Positions 1-5,520 of a stretch of DNA of 9,306 nt are shown piece after piece (the stretch's first letter is position 1; each line of letters opens with the position of its first letter). Location: contig JBBSME010000118.1 of NCBI GenBank assembly GCA_038233335.1, positions 1-9,306 on the forward strand. The letters run 5' to 3'. A program made the position numbers and the translations under genes. The stretch is from Iamia sp038233335 (GTDB lineage: Bacteria; Actinomycetota; Acidimicrobiia; Acidimicrobiales; Iamiaceae). Under the pieces are notes generated by a model that saw only the letters and a program-made list of their open reading frames with translations, was not told the DNA's origin and made no database searches.

Positions 1-264
1 CCACTCGTAGAGGGCACGGGACTCGTCCAGACCCTCGTAGCACTGGAGGCGGATCAGCCGGGCGCCCGTCATCTCGGCCACGGACTTGGCCAGCTGGGTC
101 TTGCCGGTGCCGGCCGGGCCCTCGACCAGGATCGGCTTGCCCAGGCGGTCCGCCAGGTAGACGATGCCAGCGATGCCGTCATCGGCCAGGTACTGGGTCT
201 TGCGGAGGCCGTCGCGCACAGCGTCGACGGACTCGAACCGGGGCTCGGTCTCGATGTCGGACAT
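1..264 (-). CDS. MoxR-family AAA+ ATPase, N-terminal part (cut by window edge)
   Basis: Reading from an ATG at 264, 88 codons are visible before the left edge. Residues 1-45 form an N-terminal helical segment. A clean Walker A, GPAGTGKT, follows at residues 49-56, then the MoxR-like stretch AKSVAEMTGARLIRLQCYEG and GLDESRALYEW. This is typical of the MoxR/CoxD-like AAA+ branch, which usually works with a partner carrying a von Willebrand A domain as a chaperone or metal-insertase pair; any partner lies outside the window. The start is supported by a TAGCCT -10 box 7 nt upstream and no Shine-Dalgarno sequence, so the transcript is probably leaderless. Walker B, sensor and lid are not visible. 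Family assignment is firm; the cellular role is not determined. Confidence 0.9.
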   Translation of the reverse strand, partial: MSDIETEPRFESVDAVRDGLRKTQYLADDGIAGIVYLADRLGKPILVEGPAGTGKTQLAKSVAEMTGARLIRLQCYEGLDESRALYEW

Positions 265-271
265 GCGCGGC

Positions 272-307
272 AGGCTACCGGTCGGCTTGACCAGCCGGTC
301 AACCGAC
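272..307 (-). promoter_or_regulatory. moxR-side promoter with overlapping palindrome
   Basis: On the minus strand TAGCCT (277-272) stands 7 nt before the ATG, fitting a TANNNT -10 and a leaderless transcript. Upstream is a palindrome, TTGACC-4 nt-GGTCAA (287-302 on the plus strand). It extends to an 11-bp stem with one bulged base when the flanking GTCGG (281-285) and CCGAC (303-307) are included. One TTGACC half could serve as a -35, although the 19-nt spacer is long. The position, between two divergent genes and against a -10, suits a repressor or activator operator. The palindrome is seen directly; its role is inferred. Confidence 0.5.
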
Positions 308-365
308 ATCCGGGGCACCGCCTCCCGGCCAGCCCTGGGCCTCATCGCCCCGATCCGAGCGGCAC

Positions 366-371
366 TACCCT
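366..371 (+). promoter_or_regulatory. Candidate -10 box for the esterase-like lipoprotein
   Basis: TACCCT matches TANNNT and lies 7 nt before the GTG at 379, the same geometry as the other gene starts here. No convincing -35 or Shine-Dalgarno sequence is present, suggesting leaderless expression. Confidence 0.4.
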
Positions 372-378
372 CCCCGCG

Positions 379-1467
379 GTGACCAGGCGCTCGACCCCGC
401 GTTCCGTCGCGGCGGTCCTGGCGACGGCAGCCCTGCTCGTCGGGTGCAGCTCCGATGCAGAGGACGCCGACGCGGCCTCCCCGAACCCGGTGGCGACGTC
501 GGTCGCCGCAGAGACACCAACTCCCGCTGAGGAGGACACCACGCCCACCGGATCGGCCGGATGCGATGCCGCTTCGGCGGCACCGGGGCGCTCCGTGGAG
601 TCAGTCGCCAGCGGTGGGACGGACCGCTCCTACGTCCGCTACGTCCCCACGACGGATGAGGACGGCCCCCGACCCCTGGTGGTGGACCTGACCGCGTACT
701 CCCCCGCCGCCCTGGAAGAGCGGATCAGCGGCTTCACCCTGCCCGGTGCCGACGGGACGGTGAAGGCCGACGAGGTGGGTGCGGTGGTCGTGACGCCCGA
801 GCCGGTGGGCGGCGCCGGGGAGCTGCTCACCTGGAACCTGACCGACCAGCCCGGCTGGGCCGACGACGACCTGTTCCTCGCCGACCTCCTGGACCAGGTC
901 GCGGCCGAGACCTGCCTGGCCCCGGGGCACACCCTCGTCATGGGCTTCGCCATCGGCGGCGTCATGGCCTCGCGCCTGGCCTGCTCCCTGGGCGAGGACG
1001 TGGCCCTGCTGGCCACGGTGGCCGGGCTCGACGACCCACCGGGCTGCGACCCGGCTCGCCCCGTCCCCGTCCTTGCCCTGCAGGGCACCGCCGACCGCTT
1101 CCTGCCCGCCGACGGCGGGGTGGGCACCGGTGCGGCCGGGCTGCCGCTGTCGCCGAAGACGACCGCCGGGCTGGTCGGGGTGGTCACCCGTCGGGGCCCG
1201 GCGACCGAGACGGCCGCGGCGTGGGCCACTCGCAACGGCTGTGGCGCCGAGCCCGCCGACGAGGAGATCGCCGAGGGGGCCACGCGGCGGGCTTGGACGG
1301 GCTGCGACGACGACGCGGGCGTGGAGCTGGTGACCATCGACGGCGGCGAACACACCTGGCCGGGCAGCACCACCATGGACGACCTGACCGGCCTCCTCGG
1401 GCCCGTCTCCGACGCCGTGGTGGCCAACGACCTGATCTGGGACCGCTTCCAGGCCGAGCTGGGCTGA
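379..1467 (+). CDS. LpqC/PHB-depolymerase-like lipoprotein lacking the catalytic serine
   Basis: A 362-residue exported protein. Residues 1-23 are a lipoprotein signal (RR near the start, hydrophobic core, lipobox LVGC with Cys23), then an acidic, Ala/Pro/Thr-rich linker to about residue 60. The rest follows the order of secreted poly(3-hydroxybutyrate) depolymerase/feruloyl-esterase-type alpha/beta hydrolases (LpqC-like): strand and elbow at 186-195, LALQGTADRFLPADGG at 232-247 with the acid Asp239, and GGEHTWPG at 322-329 with His325. Two catalytic features are missing. The nucleophile elbow reads GFAIGG, with Ala191 where the family has Ser. The HG of the oxyanion-hole strand (usually LHG) is replaced by LTAY near residue 104. 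Six cysteines after the lipobox (62, 179, 202, 223, 288, 309) could form disulfides. It is probably a surface-anchored non-catalytic binding protein. The GTG start gives the correct signal peptide. It is transcribed away from the MoxR gene. Confidence 0.8.
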   Translation: MTRRSTPRSVAAVLATAALLVGCSSDAEDADAASPNPVATSVAAETPTPAEEDTTPTGSAGCDAASAAPGRSVESVASGGTDRSYVRYVPTTDEDGPRPLVVDLTAYSPAALEERISGFTLPGADGTVKADEVGAVVVTPEPVGGAGELLTWNLTDQPGWADDDLFLADLLDQVAAETCLAPGHTLVMGFAIGGVMASRLACSLGEDVALLATVAGLDDPPGCDPARPVPVLALQGTADRFLPADGGVGTGAAGLPLSPKTTAGLVGVVTRRGPATETAAAWATRNGCGAEPADEEIAEGATRRAWTGCDDDAGVELVTIDGGEHTWPGSTTMDDLTGLLGPVSDAVVANDLIWDRFQAELG

Positions 1468-1657
1468 GCCGCCGAGCGACCCTCGGATCTGGCACGGACC
1501 GACGGCGTGGTGGTGACCGCTCCGGCGGCGGGTCCGAGCGATCCTGGCGACGCGGCGACGAGGACATCGACACCGGTGCGGGTGATGCCGGGGCCACGCG
1601 CCCCGGAGCCGGAGATCGACGGTCCCCGTGCACCTGGAGGCCACGGTGGGCCAGATC

Positions 1658-1722
1658 TGGCAGTCATGCGGCGGAGGCTGGCAGGAACCCTCGTTGGCAG
1701 GAACCTCGCGGTGTCCTAGCTT
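1658..1722 (+). promoter_or_regulatory. glxA-type promoter with three TGGCAG direct repeats
   Basis: TTGGCA (1694-1699), a 17-nt spacer and TAGCTT (1717-1722) form the best -35/-10 pair in the window, 6 nt before the ATG at 1729, so the message should be leaderless. TGGCAG occurs three times in the same direction, at 1658, 1679 and 1695. The last two extend to TGGCAGGAACC(C)TCG, and the third overlaps the -35. The arrangement suggests autoregulation by the encoded AraC-type protein. Apart from this the 261 bases between the flanking genes show nothing recognisable. Confidence 0.55.
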
Positions 1723-1728
1723 TCGGCC

Positions 1729-2724
1729 ATGACGACCCCTCGGCGCGCCCCCCGACCCCACCGGGTGGTGAGCCTCATCGGGGGGGGCGTGTCGCTGTTC
1801 GAGCTGGCCGTGCCGTGTGAGGTGTTCGGCATCGAGCGCACCGAGATCGACGGCTGGAACTACACCCACCGCGTGGCCTCGACCCGGCCGGGCCCGGTCC
1901 CGGCCCGGAACGGCATGAGCGTGATCGCCGATGCCGGCCTGGAGGCGGCAGAGGGAGCCGACACGGTCGTGGTGCCCCCGAACGGCACCATGATGGACGA
2001 ACAGCGTCGGATCGATCCCGAGGTGGTCGATGTCGTCCGCTCGGCCCACGCGCGCGGCGCCCGCATCGTGTCGCTGTGCGGCGGGGCCTTCGTCCTCGCC
2101 GCCGCCGGCCTGCTCGACGGTCGCCGGGCCACCACCCACTGGATGACTGCCGACGCCTTGAGCAGCCGCTTCCCCGAGGTGACGGTCGACCCTGGTGTGC
2201 TGTGGGTCGACGACGATCCCGTGTTCACCTCGGCCGGCACCGCGGCGGCCATCGACCTGTGCCTCCACCTGGTCCGCACCGACCTGGGCGCCGCCGCCGC
2301 GACCACCGTGGCCCGGCGCATGGTGGTGCCACCCCACCGCGACGGGGGCCAGGCCCAGTTCGTCCAGACCCCGATGCCCGAGTGCGCCGATGACGACCCG
2401 CTCGGGCCGGTGCTGTCTTGGATGGCCGAGCACCTCGATGAGGCCGTGACGGTGGAGGACCTGGCCCGGCGGGCCGCGCTCAGCCCCCGCACCTTCGCCC
2501 GCCGCTTCGTGGCCACGACGGGCACCACCCCGCTGCAGTGGCTGCTCACCCAGCGGGTGGCCCGGGCCCGGGGCCTGCTGGAGACCACGGACCTGCCGGT
2601 GGAGCTGGTGGCCCAGGCGTGCGGCTTCGGCTCCGCCGCCGGCCTGCGGACCCACTTCACCCGGGTGGTCGGAACCGCCCCCAGCACCTACCGGCAGCGC
2701 TTCGCCGCCGACCTGGCCGGCTAG
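1729..2724 (+). CDS. GlxA-family transcriptional regulator (DJ-1/PfpI-like + AraC HTH)
   Basis: A 331-residue cytoplasmic regulator. Residues about 11-190 are a DJ-1/PfpI (class I glutamine amidotransferase-like) domain, with the FELAVPCEVFG segment (Glu25, Cys30), VVVPPNGT at 80-87 and a nucleophile-elbow-like SLCGGAF with Cys117. In this family the domain is taken to sense a ligand rather than catalyse. Residues about 225-328 are the AraC/XylS DNA-binding domain. The first helix-turn-helix is at 242-260 (VEDLARRAALSPRTFARRF) and the second at 291-325, with the characteristic ACGFGSAAGLRTHF and GTAPSTYRQRF. The length is normal for the family. GlxA-like regulators commonly control an adjacent catabolic or detoxification gene. 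Here the downstream neighbour is only a weak ORF, so the target is unknown. The TGGCAG boxes on both sides are its likely sites. Confidence 0.92.
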   Translation: MTTPRRAPRPHRVVSLIGGGVSLFELAVPCEVFGIERTEIDGWNYTHRVASTRPGPVPARNGMSVIADAGLEAAEGADTVVVPPNGTMMDEQRRIDPEVVDVVRSAHARGARIVSLCGGAFVLAAAGLLDGRRATTHWMTADALSSRFPEVTVDPGVLWVDDDPVFTSAGTAAAIDLCLHLVRTDLGAAAATTVARRMVVPPHRDGGQAQFVQTPMPECADDDPLGPVLSWMAEHLDEAVTVEDLARRAALSPRTFARRFVATTGTTPLQWLLTQRVARARGLLETTDLPVELVAQACGFGSAAGLRTHFTRVVGTAPSTYRQRFAADLAG

Positions 2725-2850
2725 GTCTCCGAGCCGCGCCGGGAGGCCCGACCCCAGGCCGGCCCGCGTCGGAGCCAGATCACCCGGCGGTCCCGCTGGG
2801 GCCACCGCCCGCGGGCAGGCTCTGAGCTCGTCGAGACCGATCGGCGCAGA

Positions 2851-2885
2851 TGGCAGCAATCTTCGCATCATGGTCAGTCCTGCCA
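2851..2885. promoter_or_regulatory. Inverted TGGCAG pair, candidate GlxA-type operator
   Basis: TGGCAG at 2851-2856 faces its complement CTGCCA at 2880-2885 across 23 nt. The same hexamer is repeated three times at the promoter of the preceding regulator. The pair sits 126 nt after the regulator's stop and about 37 nt before the ATG at 2922, where an operator for an adjacent target gene would be expected. The remaining non-coding bases between 2725 and 2921 show no other clear signal. Confidence 0.4.
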
Positions 2886-2921
2886 CTCGCCCCCCAGGTC
2901 CGAAGAGCGGACGATGGGGTC

Positions 2922-3290
2922 ATGACCACCCACCGCTCCTCCGTCGCCCACCACTCCCCTGTGCCAGCCTGGTACGCCCTCCGCGGGCGGCGGGCCCCCA
3001 CCGCCCTGACCCACGACCGGGCCTGGTGGCACCCGCCTGACCGAGGCCCGCTCCGGCGCCGGGGCACCAACCTCATCCACGCGATCCTCGTGCGGCGATC
3101 AGGTGGAGCCGGCGCCGATCAGGACCAGGAACGGATCCGCCTGGCTCCCGTCGAGGCCGCCCGCCTCGATCTCGGGCCCCAGTCGTTCACGACCGCCGCC
3201 CCCGGCGACCAGCTCACACGGGACACGACCGTGACCCGCCGCTCGTCGAGCGCGAGCGGCTCAGCCGGACGCCCCGGGGCGGTGATCTGA
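2922..3290 (+). CDS. Weakly supported hypothetical ORF (possible degenerate gene)
   Basis: This frame is open for 122 residues from an ATG at 2922 (an in-frame ATG also lies at 2850). For it: most third positions are G or C; GACGAT lies 6 nt before the ATG; an inverted TGGCAG pair lies upstream; and its TGA overlaps the next ORF's ATG (TGATG). Against it: the protein is rich in Arg, Pro, Thr and His, and I see no hydrophobic core, motif or family resemblance. It could be an orphan gene, a decayed target of the GlxA-type regulator, or chance openness in GC-rich DNA. No function is proposed. Confidence 0.28.
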   Translation: MTTHRSSVAHHSPVPAWYALRGRRAPTALTHDRAWWHPPDRGPLRRRGTNLIHAILVRRSGGAGADQDQERIRLAPVEAARLDLGPQSFTTAAPGDQLTRDTTVTRRSSSASGSAGRPGAVI

Positions 3291-3520
3291 TGTTCCGAGC
3301 ATGGTGCCGCGCCGAGGGCACCGAGGTGCTCCTCACCCCCCGCCGGATCACCGACGTCCGGCGCTTCCCAGGCGGCGTGGAGCTGAGCTTCACCTGCTGG
3401 TGCGGCCACCACGGAACCGTCGTGGACCGGACCTGGCCGGCGCGTCCCACGTCGGCCACGGCGTCGCCCGGGCCCCATCGGCGCCAAGGACTGCGGCGGG
3501 CGGCTCAGCCGCGGATCTGA
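3290..3520 (+). CDS. Small CxCGH-motif protein, function unknown
   Basis: A 76-residue ORF. Residues 11-45 look like a compact beta-rich unit: TEVLLTPRRITDVRR, then GGVELSFTCWCGHHGTVV. Cys6, Cys36, Cys38 and His40/41 could form a zinc site. Small actinobacterial proteins with a similar 'LLxxxRIT...GIELxFxCWCGxxG' layout exist, but this is from memory and not verified. The last 25 residues are low-complexity and may be an unstructured tail. The start overlaps the stop of the preceding ORF (TGATG), and the 3' end overlaps the convergent proA 3' end by 16 nt. The alternating hydrophobic pattern and CxCGH make coding more likely than for the ORF before it. Confidence 0.45.
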   Translation: MFRAWCRAEGTEVLLTPRRITDVRRFPGGVELSFTCWCGHHGTVVDRTWPARPTSATASPGPHRRQGLRRAAQPRI

Positions 3521-4749
3521 CCCTCGCCCCGCACCACGTACTTGGCCGTGGTCAGCTCGCGGAGCCCCATGGGACCCCGGGCGTGGAGCTTCTGGGTCGA
3601 GATGCCGATCTCGGCGCCGAACCCGAACTCCTCGCCGTCGACGAACCGGGTGGAGGCGTTGACCACCACCGCGGCGGCGTCGACCTCGCCGGTGAAGCGG
3701 TCGGCGGCGACCAGGTCGGCGGTGACGATGGCCTCGGAGTGGCCGGACCCGTAGCGGGCGATGTGGTCGATGGCGGCGTCGAGCGACGGCACCACGCGCA
3801 CGGCCAAGCGGAGGTCGAGGAACTCCTGGGCCCAGTCCTCCTCGGTCGCGGGTCCGGCGTCGGGGACCAGGGCCTGGGTGCGCTCGTCGCCGACCAGGGC
3901 CACGCCTTCGAGGGCGGCCGCCATGTCGGGCAGGAAGGCCTCGGCCACATCGGCGTGCACGAGCACCGTCTCGGTGGCGTTGCACACCGACGGGCGCTGG
4001 GTCTTGCCGTTCACGACGATGGCCCGGGCCATGTCGAGGTCGGCGGCGGCGTCGACGTACACGTGGCAGTTGCCGTCCCCGTCGATGACGTAGGGCACCG
4101 TGGCGTTGTCGAGGATCGAGCGGATCAGCGACGGGCCACCCCGGGGGATGAGGCAGTCGATGGAGTCCCGCTGCTGCATGAACTCCACCGCCGCTTCCCG
4201 GCTGGTGTCCTCCACCAGGACCAGGGCGTCGGCGGGGAGGTCGACCTTGGCGTAGGCCTCGCGCAGGACCCCGACGATGGCCAGGTTGGAGCGGATGGCG
4301 CCCGATGACCCCCGCAGGAAGGCCACGTTGCCCGACTTGAGGCACAGGCCCGCGGCATCGCTGGTCACGTTGGGACGGTTCTCGTAGATGATGGCCACCA
4401 CACCCAGGGGGACCCGGACCCGCGAGATGCGCAGGCCGTTGGGCCGCACCCACCCGTCGAGGACCTCACCCACCGGGTCGGGCAGGGCCGCCACCTGGCG
4501 CAGGCCCGCAGCCATGGCCTCGATCCGGCCCACGTCGAGGCGCAGCCGGTCGACCACCGTGGCCGGGGTGGCGCCCTCCACCGCGGCGGCCACGTCGCGG
4601 TCGTTGGCGTCGAGGATCTCGGTGGCCCGGCTGACCAGCAGGTCGGCGCCGGCCAGGAGGGCCGCGTCGCGCTGGGCGGTGGAGGTGCGGGCCAGGGTGC
4701 GGGAGGCGGCCCGGGCCCGCGCTCCGAGGTCGGCGATGGTGCTGCTCAC
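3505..4749 (-). CDS. proA: Gamma-glutamyl phosphate reductase (glutamate-5-semialdehyde dehydrogenase)
   Basis: This 414-residue cytoplasmic enzyme reduces L-glutamyl-5-phosphate with NADPH to glutamate-5-semialdehyde, the second step of proline synthesis; ProA proteins are usually about 415-420 residues. Family signatures are intact: VPLGVVAIIYENRPNVTSDA (113-132), CLKSGNVAFLRGSSGAIRSN (136-155), and the catalytic cysteine in GKTQRPSVCNATET (248-261, Cys256). The family C-terminal segment follows: EEFGFGAEIGISTQKLHARG (373-392), then GPMGLRELTTAKYVVRGEG (392-410). The GTG at 4749 was chosen because homology begins there. The frame stays open far upstream, but only as the antisense of the GNAT gene. 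TACGCT lies 8 nt before the GTG, so it is probably leaderless. Neither proB nor nadD, frequent proA neighbours, is in this window. Confidence 0.97.
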   Translation of the reverse strand: MSSTIADLGARARAASRTLARTSTAQRDAALLAGADLLVSRATEILDANDRDVAAAVEGATPATVVDRLRLDVGRIEAMAAGLRQVAALPDPVGEVLDGWVRPNGLRISRVRVPLGVVAIIYENRPNVTSDAAGLCLKSGNVAFLRGSSGAIRSNLAIVGVLREAYAKVDLPADALVLVEDTSREAAVEFMQQRDSIDCLIPRGGPSLIRSILDNATVPYVIDGDGNCHVYVDAAADLDMARAIVVNGKTQRPSVCNATETVLVHADVAEAFLPDMAAALEGVALVGDERTQALVPDAGPATEEDWAQEFLDLRLAVRVVPSLDAAIDHIARYGSGHSEAIVTADLVAADRFTGEVDAAAVVVNASTRFVDGEEFGFGAEIGISTQKLHARGPMGLRELTTAKYVVRGEGQIRG

Positions 4750-4756
4750 CCCTACG

Positions 4757-4762
4757 AGCGTA
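4757..4762 (-). promoter_or_regulatory. Candidate -10 box for proA
   Basis: Minus-strand TACGCT fits TANNNT and ends 8 nt before the GTG at 4749. The purine-rich AGGGG before the GTG is too close to act as a Shine-Dalgarno sequence. No clear -35 is seen. The intergenic region shared with the divergent GNAT gene is 165 nt. Confidence 0.4.
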
Positions 4763-4901
4763 CCGGCGCGCCCGGCCTCGGCCCAGAGACCGAAGTGTTC
4801 GGGGCTCCGGCCGTCCTGGCGACCACGGCGCCGACCGGTTCGCTCGGGTGGGGGCGGACGGCGGGTGACCGAGGGCGGCCCGCCGTCGGAGGAGGATCGG
4901 G

Positions 4902-4907
4902 CAGACT
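4902..4907 (+). promoter_or_regulatory. Weak candidate -10 box for the GNAT-AAA operon
   Basis: CAGACT, one mismatch from TANNNT, lies 7 nt before the ATG at 4915. A GGAGGAGG run at 4888-4895 is about 19 nt from the ATG, too far for normal ribosome binding. Leaderless initiation is the simpler reading. Confidence 0.25.
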
Positions 4908-4914
4908 GCGAGCC

Positions 4915-5520
4915 ATGCCCTCGGCCCGCCACGCGACGCTCGCCGATGTCGAGCCGCTGGGCCCGGTGCTGGCCGACGCATTCGCCTCCGATCCGCTGTG
5001 GCAGTGCGTCGTCGCCGATCAGGACCGGTGGGAGCGGCGGGCGCCAGCCATGTTCACCCACGAGGTGGAGGGGCGGCTGCGGACGGGCCACGCCTACACG
5101 ACCGACGACCTCGCCGGCGTGGCCCTGTGGGCACCGCCGGGGTTCTGGCGGCCGCGCCTCACCGAGCTCCTTCGCTCCCTCCTGCCCATGGTCCGCCTCA
5201 CCGGGCTGGCCGGGGGCATGCGCGGGTTGCGCTTCCTGGGGGCCATGGAGCGCGCCCACCCCGCCGCCGACCACTGGTACCTGGCCCTGTTGGGCACCGA
5301 CCCCGCCCACCAGGGAGGGGGCGTGGGATCGGCGCTGATCAAGCCGGTGGTCGACCGGTGCGACCAGGACGGCACCGGCGCCTACCTGGAGTCGTCCGAC
5401 CCGTCCAACGTGGCCTTCTACGAGGGCCACGGCTTCCGGGTGACCGGCGAGATCACCGCCGGCGGTTCACCGCCGGTCCACCTGATGTGGCGCGACCCGA
5501 TCGTACCGGACGACGCGTGA
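4915..5520 (+). CDS. GNAT-family N-acetyltransferase
   Basis: A 201-residue cytoplasmic enzyme predicted to transfer acetyl from acetyl-CoA to an unknown amine. The acetyl-CoA-binding motif A is clear: WYLALLGTDPAHQGGGVGSA (121-140), with the Q-x-x-G-x-G/A loop as QGGGVG (133-138). Motif B follows as AYLESSDPSNVAFYEGHGF (156-174), ending in the usual N..FYE.HGF. The N-terminal half (MPSARHATLADVEPLGPVLADAFASDP) is the standard GNAT opening. The start at 4915 gives the normal length; in-frame codons further upstream overlap the proA promoter and lack family resemblance. The stop overlaps the next gene's GTG (GTGA, 5517-5520), so the acetyltransferase and the AAA+ ATPase should be co-translated. 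The substrate cannot be told from sequence. Confidence 0.9.
   Translation: MPSARHATLADVEPLGPVLADAFASDPLWQCVVADQDRWERRAPAMFTHEVEGRLRTGHAYTTDDLAGVALWAPPGFWRPRLTELLRSLLPMVRLTGLAGGMRGLRFLGAMERAHPAADHWYLALLGTDPAHQGGGVGSALIKPVVDRCDQDGTGAYLESSDPSNVAFYEGHGFRVTGEITAGGSPPVHLMWRDPIVPDDA

Noticed and set aside
1472..1486. Small hairpin CCGAG-5-CTCGG after the esterase-like gene as a terminator
   Set aside because: Five base pairs and no T-run are expected often by chance in this base composition.
1507..1719. Short plus-strand ORF between the esterase-like gene and the regulator
   Set aside because: It has no motif, no ribosome site or -10 box, a Pro/Gly/Arg-rich product, and it overlaps the regulator's promoter.
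601..2886. A very long open frame on the minus strand (761 codons)
   Set aside because: It is antisense to the esterase-like gene and the GlxA regulator, both with clear family features. Its product is a Gly/His/Arg-rich low-complexity string, a usual by-product of GC-rich codon bias.
4750..5430. N-terminal extension of proA
   Set aside because: The frame is open upstream of 4749 but runs antisense to the GNAT gene. ProA homology and normal length begin at the GTG at 4749.
4998..5516. N-terminal extension of the AAA+ protein
   Set aside because: The in-frame stretch lies inside the GNAT gene in another phase and is Arg/Pro/Gly-rich. The GTGA overlap at 5517 is a natural coupled start.
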